NCBI GenBank assembly: GCA_963738445.1
Contig: CAVTWS010000010.1
Coordinates: forward strand, 1 to 64,000
Direction of reading: 5' to 3'
Length of the DNA: 64,000 nt
Source: CAVTWS01 sp963738445
GTDB lineage: Bacteria > Actinomycetota > Acidimicrobiia > Acidimicrobiales > SHLQ01
The notes beneath the pieces are model-generated. The model saw only the letters and a list, made by a program, of their open reading frames with translations. It was not told where the DNA came from and made no database searches. Positions 15,866 through 24,644 of this stretch are shown one piece after another (the first letter of the stretch is position 1; every line of letters begins with the position of its first letter). The position numbers and the translations under genes are program-made.

Positions 15866-17122
15866 TCACGGGGTGAACCGGCGCTCCTGTTGGAACGACG
15901 AGCCATCGGCGGCGTGGCCGCGCAACACGGCGACCCGGGCGCCCGTGTCGGCGCCGCCTGCGTGGTCGGTGGCGCTGAACGTGATCGAACCGATGGCCAA
16001 CTCGAGCGGCCCGGCCTGCTCCAGCGCCAGGGCCAGCGCCGGTCCGTCGGTCGCTCCCGCGGCCCGGGTCATCGCCTCGACGATCAACTGCACGGCGGCC
16101 ACTCCACCGAGATCGGTCGCCCCGCGAACAGCGCCCGTGTCGAGGAGCGACTGGTGTTCGGGCAGCAGGGCGCCGGCCGGCGGGCCGAGGGAGAGCACGT
16201 CACCCGGCATCGCCGCGACGAGCGAGCGCGAATCGCCCCCGGACGACAGCACGATCGGGACGGCCGTGGCGCCTGACGCGTTCAGGTCGAACAGGGCGAG
16301 CGACACCGACGGTTCCCGCAGGCACGAGACGAGCATCCCGGGCCCCTCGAACCGGGCCACGGTCTCGGCGACCTGGTCGATCGAGACGCCCAGCGGGTCG
16401 ATCTCCACCTCGGCGATCACTCGTCCCCCGAGCGCCCGGTAGCGCTCGAGGAAGGCGGCGCACAGGCTCACGGCATCCAGGTCGACGGCTTCGGACAGGG
16501 TGATGGCCGTGAGCCGCCCGGCCTCGACGACGTAGTCGGCGAGCATGCGACCCTGCAGGGTGGAGGGCAACCCGAGCTGGAACGTGAGCCAACCCGGCGG
16601 TCCGAGGCCGAGCTCCGGAGCGATGGCGCACGGAGCCAGCGCCAGCACCCCGCGGCCCTGGGCGACATCGGCGGCCGCCAGGGCGAGATCGGAGTCGCAC
16701 CCGAGCACGATCCCGACCGCGTGACGGTCGGCCAGCTCGCCCGCGCCGTTGGTCGCGCCGAGCACCGTGCCCCCGCTGTCGGCGACGACGAGCGCCACGG
16801 GTCGCCCGGCCACCCCGCCCGCCGCCTGGAGTCGAGCCACCTCGGCCTGCACCGCCACGCCCATCGCCACATCGGCGGCCGCTCGTGGACTGGTCAGGTC
16901 GAGCACGGCGCCGACGACCAGGGCATCGGCCGGGACCGGCGCACCGAGCGCATCGGTCAGCACCTGCGGAACGGTCGAGGTGGTGAGCGGAGCGGTGGAC
17001 GACGCCGGTGCGGTGTCGTCGCCGTCGTCCGTGCAGCCCCCCGCGAGCACGGCGAGCCCGACCAGCACGGCCATCACCACCAGCCACGGCGACGGCACGC
17101 CGGCTGGAGGGCGGTGTCGCAT
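15866..17122 (-). CDS. Substrate-binding lipoprotein, branched-chain amino-acid type (Peripla_BP_6)
   Basis: 418 residues. It starts with a lipoprotein signal whose lipobox LAGGC is near 27-31 (VGLAVLAGGCTDDGDD), then a Ser/Thr linker, then a type I periplasmic-binding fold: ADALVVGAVLDLTSP, GVAGRPVALVVADSGG, VGIVLGCDSDLALAAADVA, LTFQLGLPSTLQGRMLADYVV and GPGMLVSCLREPSVSLALF. No ABC permease or ATPase gene for it lies nearby, so it is either an orphan receptor or works with components elsewhere. Start ATG 17122. The 240 bases up to the divergent 17364 gene hold its promoter, but I see no clear hexamers. Confidence 0.75.
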   Translation of the reverse strand: MRHRPPAGVPSPWLVVMAVLVGLAVLAGGCTDDGDDTAPASSTAPLTTSTVPQVLTDALGAPVPADALVVGAVLDLTSPRAAADVAMGVAVQAEVARLQAAGGVAGRPVALVVADSGGTVLGATNGAGELADRHAVGIVLGCDSDLALAAADVAQGRGVLALAPCAIAPELGLGPPGWLTFQLGLPSTLQGRMLADYVVEAGRLTAITLSEAVDLDAVSLCAAFLERYRALGGRVIAEVEIDPLGVSIDQVAETVARFEGPGMLVSCLREPSVSLALFDLNASGATAVPIVLSSGGDSRSLVAAMPGDVLSLGPPAGALLPEHQSLLDTGAVRGATDLGGVAAVQLIVEAMTRAAGATDGPALALALEQAGPLELAIGSITFSATDHAGGADTGARVAVLRGHAADGSSFQQERRFTP

Positions 17123-17363
17123 CGGCAGCAAGCCTAGCGACGAGCCGGCACGGCGCCGGATCGGGCGGCCGACTCCCACCCGGCCGGCGCGGCGTCGTGT
17201 TGGCCGGCCTGCCCGAACGCGGACACAATGTTGCACCGCCCGGGGGGACCAGCGGTTGAGGTGCGTGGTGGCGGCCACGCACCTCCGCACGCCAGCCGGA
17301 CGACCGACGTCGCGGCTCAGAGGAGACGGTGTCGAGGGCGCCCGCCGACCTGAAAGGTGCTTC

Positions 17364-18401
17364 GTGGAACTCGATGTCATGATGACCGCCTTGCCGCTCC
17401 CCGCGATGCAGAAGCTGGCCCTCCAGGTCGAGGCCGCGGGCTTCGGCACGATGTGGTTGACCGAGAGCGGGCGCACCGCCTACCTGGGTTGTGCCGCCTC
17501 GGCCCTGGCCACGACCCGGCTCGGCGTGGGCACGGCCGTGGCGGTGGCCTTCCCGCGCAGCCCCATGATCACGGCCTCCACCGCCTGGGAGTTGGCCGAC
17601 GCCAGTGGCGGACGTTTCGTGCTCGGCCTCGGCACCCAGGTGAAGGCGCACGTCGAGCGCCGCTACTCCGCCGAGTACTCCTCACCCGGGCCCCGCATGG
17701 AGGACTACGTCCGCGCCGTCAAAGCCGCCTTTGCTGCGTTCCGCGGTGAGCCACTCGATCACCACGGGCCCTTCTACAACCTCGACCTGTTGCCACCGCA
17801 GTGGTCGCCCGGGCCGATCGACGTCCCCGATCCACCCGTCTACGTGTCCGCCGTCAAGCCGTGGATGTGTGCCATGGCCGGCCGGGTCTCCGACGGCATC
17901 CACGTCCACCCGTTCCATTCACCCGAGTACGTCCGCGACTCCATGCTCCCGCACGTCGAGCGCGGGCTCGCCCAGTCCGGCCGCACGCTCGACGACCTCA
18001 CGCTGGTGGTGCCGATCATGACCGCCGTCGGCGACACCGACGAGCAGATCGCCACGACCCGGGAGCACGCCCGCGGCATGATCAGCTTCTACGGCTCGAC
18101 CCGGACCTACAGCTCGGTGTTCGAGCAACACGGCCACGACGGACTCTCCGATCAGCTCCACGCCAAGCAGCGGGCGGGCGACATCGCCGGCATGACCAGC
18201 CTCATCACCGACGACATCCTCGACCACTACCTGGTGTCGGCACGGTGGGGCGATCTCGCCGCCGCCCTCGTCGCCCGCTACCGGGACCTGGCTCCGAACG
18301 TCCGGGTGATGTCCTACACGGCCAGCAGCCAGTGGCGATCGGACCCCGGTGTGTTCGAACGCTGGGCCGAGGTGGCCACGTCCATGCGGGCCATGGCCTA
18401 A
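17364..18401 (+). CDS. F420-dependent LLM-class oxidoreductase (TIGR03617-like)
   Basis: 345 residues from GTG 17364 (aagg seven bases upstream). It begins VELDVMMTALPLPAMQ and shows the luciferase-like TIM-barrel marks GFGTMWLTESGRTAYLGC, LGVGTAVAVAFPRSPM, ASGGRFVLGLGTQVKAHVERR and the late PPVYVSAVKPWMCAMAGRVSDG. The set matches the family that reduces or oxidises substrates with coenzyme F420. The next gene, 27 bases on, is an F420-type nitroreductase-like protein, in keeping with a shared cofactor. The substrate is unknown. Confidence 0.82.
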   Translation: MELDVMMTALPLPAMQKLALQVEAAGFGTMWLTESGRTAYLGCAASALATTRLGVGTAVAVAFPRSPMITASTAWELADASGGRFVLGLGTQVKAHVERRYSAEYSSPGPRMEDYVRAVKAAFAAFRGEPLDHHGPFYNLDLLPPQWSPGPIDVPDPPVYVSAVKPWMCAMAGRVSDGIHVHPFHSPEYVRDSMLPHVERGLAQSGRTLDDLTLVVPIMTAVGDTDEQIATTREHARGMISFYGSTRTYSSVFEQHGHDGLSDQLHAKQRAGDIAGMTSLITDDILDHYLVSARWGDLAAALVARYRDLAPNVRVMSYTASSQWRSDPGVFERWAEVATSMRAMA

Positions 18402-18428
18402 CGTCGCCCCGCGCAGAAAGGACCAGGC

Positions 18429-18912
18429 ATGAGCCGACCGGACAACCAGCAGAGCGAGCCGTTCGAGGAACCTCCCCGGGAGGAGATCCCGACCATCAGC
18501 CGGGCTCACGTCTCGGCGATGGAGTCGATGGACATCGACGAGGTGTGGATCGGTGCCGGCATGCATCAGCTCATCCTCCAGTCGGTGGGCCGCAGGTCGG
18601 GGACCGAGCACAAGGTGGCCCTGCCCTTCTGGGTCGACCTCACCGGGGAGCGGCTCGTCGTCGGTTCGTACGCCGGCGCGCCCAAGGACCCCGCCTGGGT
18701 GCACAACCTGCGGGACAGGAACGCCAACCCCGAGGTGACGGTGCGGGTCCGCAGCCATGCCTTCGTGGCCCGAGCGGACATCCTCGAAGGCGAGGATCGC
18801 CAGGCCCAGTGGGATGCCCTCACCGCCGACCGGCCCTTCTACCTCAAGTACCAGACGCGCCACGGACCGGCAGCTTCCCCTGGTGCGGCTCACCGAGCTG
18901 CGCCCGGCCTGA
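18429..18912 (+). CDS. Deazaflavin (F420)-dependent nitroreductase family protein (frame-broken near 3' end)
   Basis: About 160 residues. SRPDNQQSEPFEEPPREEIP leads into the family core: HQLILQSVGRRSGTEHKVALPFWVD, ERLVVGSYAGAPKDPAWVHNLRDRNANPEVTV and DRPFYLKYQ. This split-barrel pattern is typical of Ddn-like proteins. The frame then slips near 18858; the neighbouring frame gives ATDRQLPLVRLTELRPA and a stop at 18910-18912, the expected C-terminus. Left as read, the ORF would run to 18920 with an unrelated tail. It follows the LLM oxidoreductase and precedes the 18938 gene, so all may be co-transcribed. Confidence 0.75.
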
Positions 18913-18937
18913 CCCGGTAGCGGGCCGCCCTTCCATC

Positions 18938-20147
18938 GTGCCGGACCACACCGTTCGCCGAGTCGCCGTCACCGCGGCCCTGTCGTGGGTCGCCGTGTTC
19001 GGGGGTGTGCGGGCGTTCGTCGCGCAGCCCGAGATCTGCTCGAACCCCGGCGCGGCGGCCATCCGGACCGCGGTCGACGAGACGGTCGGCTGGTTCTCCC
19101 GCAACCAGCATCGACGACGGCACCTGGTTGTACCGGTACGACAAAGACGACGACGTCGACGTCGGCGGCTACAACGTCGTGCGCCATGCCGGCGTGACGA
19201 TGTCGTTGTACCAGGCCGCCGCCGTCGGCTCACCGGACGCGCTGACCACCGCTGACCGCGGGCTGACCTGGGCCCTCGAGCGGCTGGTTCCTGCCGGCGA
19301 CGGACTGGCGCTCAACGACAGCGGGCAGATCAAGGTAGGAGCGACCGGGCTGCTCGTCGCCGGGATGATCGAGCGTCGCGAGACGACCGGCGAGACGATC
19401 CATGACAACGAACTGGTCCGCCTCGGACATTTCCTCCAGGCGACGGTCGAGGACTCCGGCGCCGTGCTGGCGTACTGGGACATCGAAGCTGATGCGCCCG
19501 TCCCCGACGAGTACTCGCACTACTTCACCGGCGAGGTGGGGTGGGCGCTGGCCCGGTTGCATCACGCCTTCCCGGACGACGGATTCGGTGCCGACGCCCT
19601 CGCCGTGGCCCGCTACCTCACCGTTCGCGACGAGCAGGAGGACCGCTTCCCACCCGTCCCTGACCACTGGGCCGCCTACACCTACGACGAGATCGGCCGC
19701 TGGTCGGCCGACGGGTCGGACCTCGGCGAGCCCGAGTTGGCCCAGGTGTTGCGCCTCGCCGGACTGTTCGGTGCCGAGGTGCGCTACGAGTCCCAGCGCG
19801 GCGACAGCTGGTGGACCCACGCCACGCGCGGTCGCCGAACGCTCGGTGCCGGCCTCGGCACGTTGGGCGAGGGGATGACCGGGTTGTGGCGGGTGGCGTC
19901 GACCGCCACCGGCGACACCCACGAACGGCTGGCGGGCGAGCGCGACGACATCGCCGAGCGGGCGGTCTGCGTCGCGTCGATGCTGGTCGACCGCCAGATC
20001 GACGCCGAAGAGTCGACGGCCGAGATCGACCCCGACCGCGCCCGCGGCGCCTGGTTCCAGTTCGGCGTGACCCAGATGGACGACCAGCAGCACGCCATGT
20101 CGGCGCTGCTGCGCACGCTCGTGATCGTTTCGGAGGATGAGACATGA
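18938..20147 (+). CDS. Conserved hypothetical protein, possible alpha/alpha-toroid fold (frame-broken)
   Basis: From GTG 18938 the frame gives a hydrophobic N-terminal segment (VAVTAALSWVAVFGGVRAFV) and TAVDETVGWFSRNQ, then slips near 19108. The 3' frame continues IDDGTWLYRYDKDDD and runs ~340 residues with repeated helical hairpins: NVVRHAGVTMSLYQAA, LTTADRGLTWALERLV, KVGATGLLVAGMIERR, YFTGEVGWALARLHHAF and GEGMTGLWRVA. This spacing is like the alpha/alpha barrels of glycosidases and terpene cyclases, but no catalytic DxDD or similar is obvious. The function is not known. Its stop overlaps the next start by ATGA, so it is coupled to the membrane protein gene. Confidence 0.5.
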
Positions 20148-20665
20148 ACACCACCGTGGCTGTGCTCGCGCTGCTCGGCTCGCTCAACCCGACCCGCCGG
20201 GCGGTCGAAGCGGGGCCACGCCCAGCCGTGGTGGCGGCCACCGGGGCGGCGATCGCGCTGGCGATCTATCTCGCCTTCGCCGGGGTCGCCGACCGGCTAC
20301 TCGGCGAACTCGACATCAGCGGCCCGAACGCCCGCATCGGAGCCGCCGCCGTGGTCGCGCTTCGGGCCGGCATCGAGCTGGCCGTGCCGACTCGGCGGGA
20401 GACGCTCGCGGGCCGGGGCACGATCGTGCCGGTGGCGTTCCCGATCCTGGCCCGACCCGATGTCGCCGTCCTCGCGCTGGCCGTGGCGGCCGAAGCCGGC
20501 ATGGCTCCGGTGGCCGGCGTGTGCGTGGGTGGTCTGGTGGTCGCTGCTGCCCTCATGGTGCGGCGGATCGAACACCCGGCCCTGCAATGGATCGGGACGG
20601 CGATGTCGGTCGTTGCCGTGCTGGCCGCGATCGACATCCTCGTCGACGCCGTCCTCGACGTGTGA
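20144..20665 (+). CDS. Integral membrane protein of unknown function
   Basis: 173 residues, almost entirely hydrophobic, with about five or six membrane segments: VAVLALLGSLNP, AVVAATGAAIALAIYLAFAG, IGAAAVVALRAGIEL, AVLALAVAAEAGMAPVAGVCVG and IGTAMSVVAVLAAIDILV. A distant likeness to MarC/LysE-like transporters (an early SLNP and an even TM count) is noted, but it is not strong enough to name it. Start ATG 20144 overlaps the upstream stop. It is convergent with the monooxygenase-like gene 13 bases on. Confidence 0.5.
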   Translation: MNTTVAVLALLGSLNPTRRAVEAGPRPAVVAATGAAIALAIYLAFAGVADRLLGELDISGPNARIGAAAVVALRAGIELAVPTRRETLAGRGTIVPVAFPILARPDVAVLALAVAAEAGMAPVAGVCVGGLVVAAALMVRRIEHPALQWIGTAMSVVAVLAAIDILVDAVLDV

Positions 20666-20678
20666 CCTTCGCTGCGGG

Positions 20679-20984
20679 TCAGTGGAGGGGGCCGGAGGAG
20701 GCGATGACGTGCTTGAGCAGGTCGACCCCCTGGATGCCGCCGATCTTGCCCATCTTCTCGCCGAAGGCGGCCATGTGGTTCTGCGTCATGTGGGCGGCGA
20801 GGCAGTCGTCGTCCTCCCATTGCTCGAAGATGCACACCACGTTGGCGTCGATCGGGTCCGCCACCATCGTGTAGCTGTGGCAGCCCTTCTCCTGGCGGGT
20901 GGCCGCCATCAGGCTCTGGGCGGCGGCGAGCAGCTCGTCACGCTTGTCGGGTTCGATTTTCAGGGTTCCGCTGACGATGAGCAT
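20679..20984 (-). CDS. Antibiotic biosynthesis monooxygenase (ABM) domain protein
   Basis: 101 residues: MLIVSGTLKIEPDKRDELL, MAATRQEKGCHSYTMVADPI, VVCIFEQWEDDDCLAAHM and the helix NHMAAFGEKMGK. This is the dimeric ferredoxin-like barrel of ABM/YgiN-type quinol monooxygenases, which act without a bound cofactor. The Gln/Trp/Glu pattern in FEQWED is typical. The start ATG 20984 faces the divergent SDR gene at 21055. Confidence 0.75.
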   Translation of the reverse strand: MLIVSGTLKIEPDKRDELLAAAQSLMAATRQEKGCHSYTMVADPIDANVVCIFEQWEDDDCLAAHMTQNHMAAFGEKMGKIGGIQGVDLLKHVIASSGPLH

Positions 20985-21054
20985 GTCGTTCCGTCCTGTG
21001 TGGTTGCCCGAGGCCGATTCCTGGGCGAATCGGGGGTCACCGTACACTCCGGCC

Positions 21055-21822
21055 ATGGATGTACACGAAGTCTCCGCCCTGGTGACCGGAGGAGCCTCAG
21101 GGCTGGGCGAGGCGACCGTTCGGCGCCTCGTCACCGGCGGCGCCCGGGTGGTCATCGCCGACCTTGCGGTCGACAAGGGTGAGGCCCTGGCCGCCGAGCT
21201 CGGCGAGGCAGCGATGTTCGCCCGCACCGACGTGACCGACCCGGGACAGGTGGCCGCGGCAGTCGCGGCCGCCGGCGAGATGGGGCCGCTCCGGGTCGTG
21301 ATCAACTGTGCCGGCATCGGCTGGGCGCAACGCACGATCGAGCGGGACGGCACCCCACACGATCTGGCCGGGTTCGCCAAGGTCGTGCAGATCAACCTGG
21401 TCGGCACGTTCAACGTCATCGCCCAGGCCGCCAGCGCCATGAGCCGGACCGAACCCCTGGTCGACGGCGAGCGGGGCGTGATCGTCAACACATCGTCCAT
21501 CGCCGCCTACGACGGGCAGATCGGCCAGGCGGCCTACTCGGCGTCCAAGGGCGGTGTGGTCGGGATGACGCTCCCGATCGCCCGCGACCTGTCGTCGGTC
21601 GGGATCCGCGTGTGCACCATCGCTCCGGGCCTCGTCGACACGCCGCTCCTGGCCGGGCTCCCGGAACCGGCGAGGGAAGCTCTCGCCGCCAACGTGCCGT
21701 TCCCGAAACGGCTCGGTGTCCCCGACGATTTCGCCCGTCTCGCCCTGGCCATCATCGACCACGGCTACCTCAACGGCGAGGTCATCCGCATGGATGGCGC
21801 GCTGCGCATGGCCCCGAAGTAG
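21055..21822 (+). CDS. SDR family oxidoreductase, 3-hydroxyacyl-CoA dehydrogenase type-2-like
   Basis: 255 residues with the NAD-binding TGGASGLG motif (12-19), the DVTD and NCAG motifs (VVINCAGIGWAQ), catalytic Ser in VNTSSIA and the YSASK pair (Tyr/Lys). The C-terminal IAPGLVDTPLLAGLPEPARE and final GYLNGEVIRMDGALRM match SDRs related to the mitochondrial HSD10 type, which oxidise short 3-hydroxyacyl-CoAs. The next gene is a CitE-like lyase 9 bases on, so an acyl-CoA or hydroxy-acid pathway is likely. Confidence 0.8.
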   Translation: MDVHEVSALVTGGASGLGEATVRRLVTGGARVVIADLAVDKGEALAAELGEAAMFARTDVTDPGQVAAAVAAAGEMGPLRVVINCAGIGWAQRTIERDGTPHDLAGFAKVVQINLVGTFNVIAQAASAMSRTEPLVDGERGVIVNTSSIAAYDGQIGQAAYSASKGGVVGMTLPIARDLSSVGIRVCTIAPGLVDTPLLAGLPEPAREALAANVPFPKRLGVPDDFARLALAIIDHGYLNGEVIRMDGALRMAPK

Positions 21823-21831
21823 GTCACCTCC

Positions 21832-22776
21832 ATGTCACCACGTACCCGTAACCTCCCTCGCCGCTCGTGCCTTTCGGTGCCGGGCTCCAGCGAGAAGATG
21901 ATGACCAAGGCGTCCGGCGTCGATGCCGACATGGTCATCCTCGATCTCGAGGATGCCGTCGCGGCCTCCGAGAAGGCGAGTGCCCGCGGCAAGGTGGTCG
22001 AGGCGGTGCGGTCGCTCGACTGGGGCGACAAGATCGTGTGTGTCCGGGTCAACGCCTGGGACAGCCGGCACACCGTGTTCGACGTGAGCGAGATCGTCGC
22101 CGGTGCCGGCGCACGGCTCGACGAGGTGATGCTGCCCAAGACGCAATCCGCCGCCGAGGTGGTCGCCACCGATCTCGTCCTCACCCAGGTGGAAGCAGCG
22201 GCGGGTCTGCCCGCCGGTCATCTCGGTCTGGAGGTCCAGATCGAGACCGCGGGCGGGTTGTTGCACGCCGCCGACATCTGCGCCGCCTCCCCTCGGCTCG
22301 AAGCGGTGATTCTCGGCCCGGCCGATTTCTCGGCCTCGATGGGCATGCCGGTCCTGACCGGGGGCGTCCAGATCCCCGACTACCCGGGCGACCACTTCCA
22401 CTTCGCGTACGCCACGTTGCTGATGGCCGGACGCGCCGCCGGTGTGCAGGTGATCGACGGGCCGTATCTGAACATACGGGATCTCGACGGCATGGCCGAC
22501 TACTGCAAGCGGGCGCGCTCGCTCGGTTTCGACGGCAAGTGGGCCATCCACCCGGATCAGGTGGCGGCGCTCAACACCGCCTTCTCCCCGACGCAGGGGC
22601 AGTTCGATCGGGCGCACGCCCTGCTCGCGGCCTACGCGGCGGCGACCGACGTGGAAGGCCGGGGAGCGGTGCGGTTCGGCGCGGACGAGATGATCGACGA
22701 GGCCAGCGCCAAGATGGCCCACAAGATCGTGTCCCTGGGTCTGCGGGCCGGACTCACACCCACGCCCTCAACCTGA
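21832..22776 (+). CDS. HpcH/HpaI aldolase / citrate lyase beta family protein (CitE-like, malyl-CoA lyase/thioesterase type)
   Basis: 314 residues. It has the usual start RNLPRRSCLSVPGSSEKMM and DMVILDLEDAVA, the metal-binding Glu in LEVQIETAGGLL and Asp in VILGPADFSASMGMP, and the late GKWAIHPDQVAALNTAFSP. These are the marks of CitE-like enzymes acting on malyl-, methylmalyl- or citramalyl-CoA. It follows the SDR with 9 bases between, which suggests one operon. Its last 9 bases overlap the convergent gene at 22768. The exact substrate cannot be told from sequence. Confidence 0.82.
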   Translation: MSPRTRNLPRRSCLSVPGSSEKMMTKASGVDADMVILDLEDAVAASEKASARGKVVEAVRSLDWGDKIVCVRVNAWDSRHTVFDVSEIVAGAGARLDEVMLPKTQSAAEVVATDLVLTQVEAAAGLPAGHLGLEVQIETAGGLLHAADICAASPRLEAVILGPADFSASMGMPVLTGGVQIPDYPGDHFHFAYATLLMAGRAAGVQVIDGPYLNIRDLDGMADYCKRARSLGFDGKWAIHPDQVAALNTAFSPTQGQFDRAHALLAAYAAATDVEGRGAVRFGADEMIDEASAKMAHKIVSLGLRAGLTPTPST

Positions 22777-23523
22777 GGATCCGACGGTCTTCGGGAGCCA
22801 GCTCTGGCGGATACGTTCCGCCCAGGGGTAGCGAAGGGGCTCGATCGCTTCGAACGGAGCGTCGAGGACGACCACTGCGTCCTCGTGGTGCGGCGCCGCC
22901 ACGCGCAGCGCCGGCACCACTGCCGCCAGATCGCCTTCGATCAGCACCACGTCGAGCCGCCGGGCGGACACGTAGGCCGACTCGTAGCTGACGACCGCGT
23001 GCACGCCGTCGACGCCGACCGCCCGCGGCGCCCACTCGTCTCGGTACCACGCGTCGACCGAGTCGGCGTCGGCTCCCTCGACGACGTCGCGCAACACAAC
23101 GACCTTGCCGGTGTGTGCGATGAAGGGGACGTCGATGCCGTCGGCGAGGAGGGCGGGGTCCGCGTGCTGCCAGCGGAGGAACATGGCGTCGCCGGCCCGC
23201 ACCGTCTTCTTCTCGGGGGCGAACATCCGCCCGGCAACTTCCAATTTGTCCCGGTACGTGGTCATGTCGGCCATGACGTCGAGCGGGTCGGCCGAGAGCA
23301 GATAGATCGTGGTGTGCACACCCCGGCCCTCGGCGAACCCGTCGAGCGCACCCGGGGCACGGAGGTCATGGAGCTCGGGCGGGGCCACGTACCGACGCCC
23401 GCTCATGATGCCGGGCAGGGCGATGTTGGGTGGGAGATGGCAGAGGTCGTACCAGCGGTTCCAATCCTCGAGGGCGTCGACATCGCAGTCGACCGAAGCG
23501 AAGATGATTCCTGTCACGTTCAT
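22768..23523 (-). CDS. Conserved hypothetical protein, two dimeric alpha+beta barrel-like halves
   Basis: 251 residues from ATG 23523. The start MNVTGIIFASVDCDVDALEDW, then WYDLCHLPPNIALPGIMSGRRYVAP, recalls EthD/ABM-type ferredoxin-like barrels (an xxWYxxxHLP pattern seen in that group). A second half with VDAWYRDEWAPRAVGVDGVHAVVSY repeats the pattern, so this is probably a tandem barrel. Proteins of this fold are mostly decarboxylases, isomerases or monooxygenases acting on aromatic or polyketide substrates. It overlaps the end of the CitE-like gene by 9 bases. Confidence 0.5.
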   Translation of the reverse strand: MNVTGIIFASVDCDVDALEDWNRWYDLCHLPPNIALPGIMSGRRYVAPPELHDLRAPGALDGFAEGRGVHTTIYLLSADPLDVMADMTTYRDKLEVAGRMFAPEKKTVRAGDAMFLRWQHADPALLADGIDVPFIAHTGKVVVLRDVVEGADADSVDAWYRDEWAPRAVGVDGVHAVVSYESAYVSARRLDVVLIEGDLAAVVPALRVAAPHHEDAVVVLDAPFEAIEPLRYPWAERIRQSWLPKTVGSSG

Positions 23524-23564
23524 GGCGAGGAGTCTCGCGGGCCGACTCAGGGAACCCTGGCCGA

Positions 23565-23821
23565 GTTCACCTTGCTCAGAATGGCGGGTCGTCCTCGGGC
23601 ACCCTGACACTCGCCGCGTTCACCTTGCTCAGAAAGTCGCGTACCTCCGGTGACGTCCGTCGAGGCCCGGCCTCGATCGGGTCGGCGTCGGGTCGCGTCG
23701 GGGGACGGGGTCGGGTCGGAGGACGGGGGACGGGGGACGGAGGACGGAGGACGGGGGTCGGGGGACGGGTCGGGGGACGGGGGACGGGGGTCGGGTCGGG
23801 GTCGGATGATTCTGAGCAAGG
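23565..23821. repeat. Intergenic repeat cluster: 17-bp direct pair, G-rich array and an inverted copy
   Basis: The 376 bases between the 23523 start and 23900 have no supported gene. gttcaccttgctcagaa occurs twice (23565-23581 and 23618-23634). A related inverted form, ttctgagcaagg, occurs at 23810-23821. Between them, 23699-23806 is a run of units like gggggac and gggtcgg, nearly all G on the plus strand and able in principle to form G-quadruplexes. The promoters of both flanking genes must also lie in this stretch. Confidence 0.65.
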
Positions 23822-23899
23822 CGAAAACCTTGCGGTCACCCGACTCGCCGCGGAACCGGCCCGAGCCGCTCCTGCCGCCCACGGCGCGATCATGGACCC

Positions 23900-24604
23900 A
23901 TGCACCGGAGCCGCCTTGCCTCATTGTGGATGGATGTGCCCGCCGAAGTGGCCGGCAACCAGTTCCGATTCTGGGTCGACGCCCTGGAGAGCGCCACGGC
24001 CCGCCCGTCCACGAACTACCCGGACACGTACTTTCTGATCGGCACCGTCGACCACCTTCCCGTGGGCGTGCAGCGTCTGGACGACGGCGACCTCCGCTGG
24101 CATCTCGACCTCGGCTCGCCATCGCCACACGCCGGGGCGGACCGAGTGATCCCGCTCGGTGCCCAGGTGGTCGACGAGAGCCACGACGGCTGGATCGTCC
24201 TCCGGGATCCGGCCGGCCTGGCGTTCTGCACGGTGCGGCCGCCGCACCACCTCTGGCTCGACGTTCCCTCGGACAGGCTCGACGCCACCCTGGCCTTCTG
24301 GTCCGCGGCCCTCGGCCGAGAGGCGGTCCCCGAGTCCGGCGATGAGGAGACCTACTTCCTCCTCGGCACCACCGGCGCCGCCGTCACCCTGGGCGTGCAA
24401 CGGCTCGACGACGGAGATGCCCACTGGCACGTCGACATCGAGACCGACGACATCACCGCCGAAGTGTCCCGCCTCGTCGCCCTCGGCGCCGCGGTCGACC
24501 GCGCCGTCGACTCCTGGCAGATCCTTCGTGATCCGGCCGGTCAACCGTTCTGCGTCGTGGAGATCCAGACCGAAGGCTTCACCGACGCGCACGGCTGGCC
24601 GTGA
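23900..24604 (+). CDS. VOC-superfamily (glyoxalase-like) protein with two domains
   Basis: 234 residues with two similar halves. Each has the pattern LWMDVP/LWLDVP at the start, then a helix with FRFWVDALESA or TLAFWSAALGRE, then YFLIGTVDHLPVGVQRLDDG or YFLLGTTGAAVTLGVQRLDDG, and ends with VLRDPAGLAFCTV or ILRDPAGQPFCVV. This is the vicinal-oxygen-chelate fold in tandem. The conserved DPAGxxFC end is typical of actinobacterial VOC proteins whose substrates are unknown. The metal-ligand His positions are partly filled (RWHLDL, HWHVDI). It is followed after 40 bases by the CoA-transferase gene. Confidence 0.72.
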   Translation: MHRSRLASLWMDVPAEVAGNQFRFWVDALESATARPSTNYPDTYFLIGTVDHLPVGVQRLDDGDLRWHLDLGSPSPHAGADRVIPLGAQVVDESHDGWIVLRDPAGLAFCTVRPPHHLWLDVPSDRLDATLAFWSAALGREAVPESGDEETYFLLGTTGAAVTLGVQRLDDGDAHWHVDIETDDITAEVSRLVALGAAVDRAVDSWQILRDPAGQPFCVVEIQTEGFTDAHGWP

Positions 24605-24644
24605 CATCGCTACTCGCAAGCGAGGAGCCGTAGCATCCGCGGTC

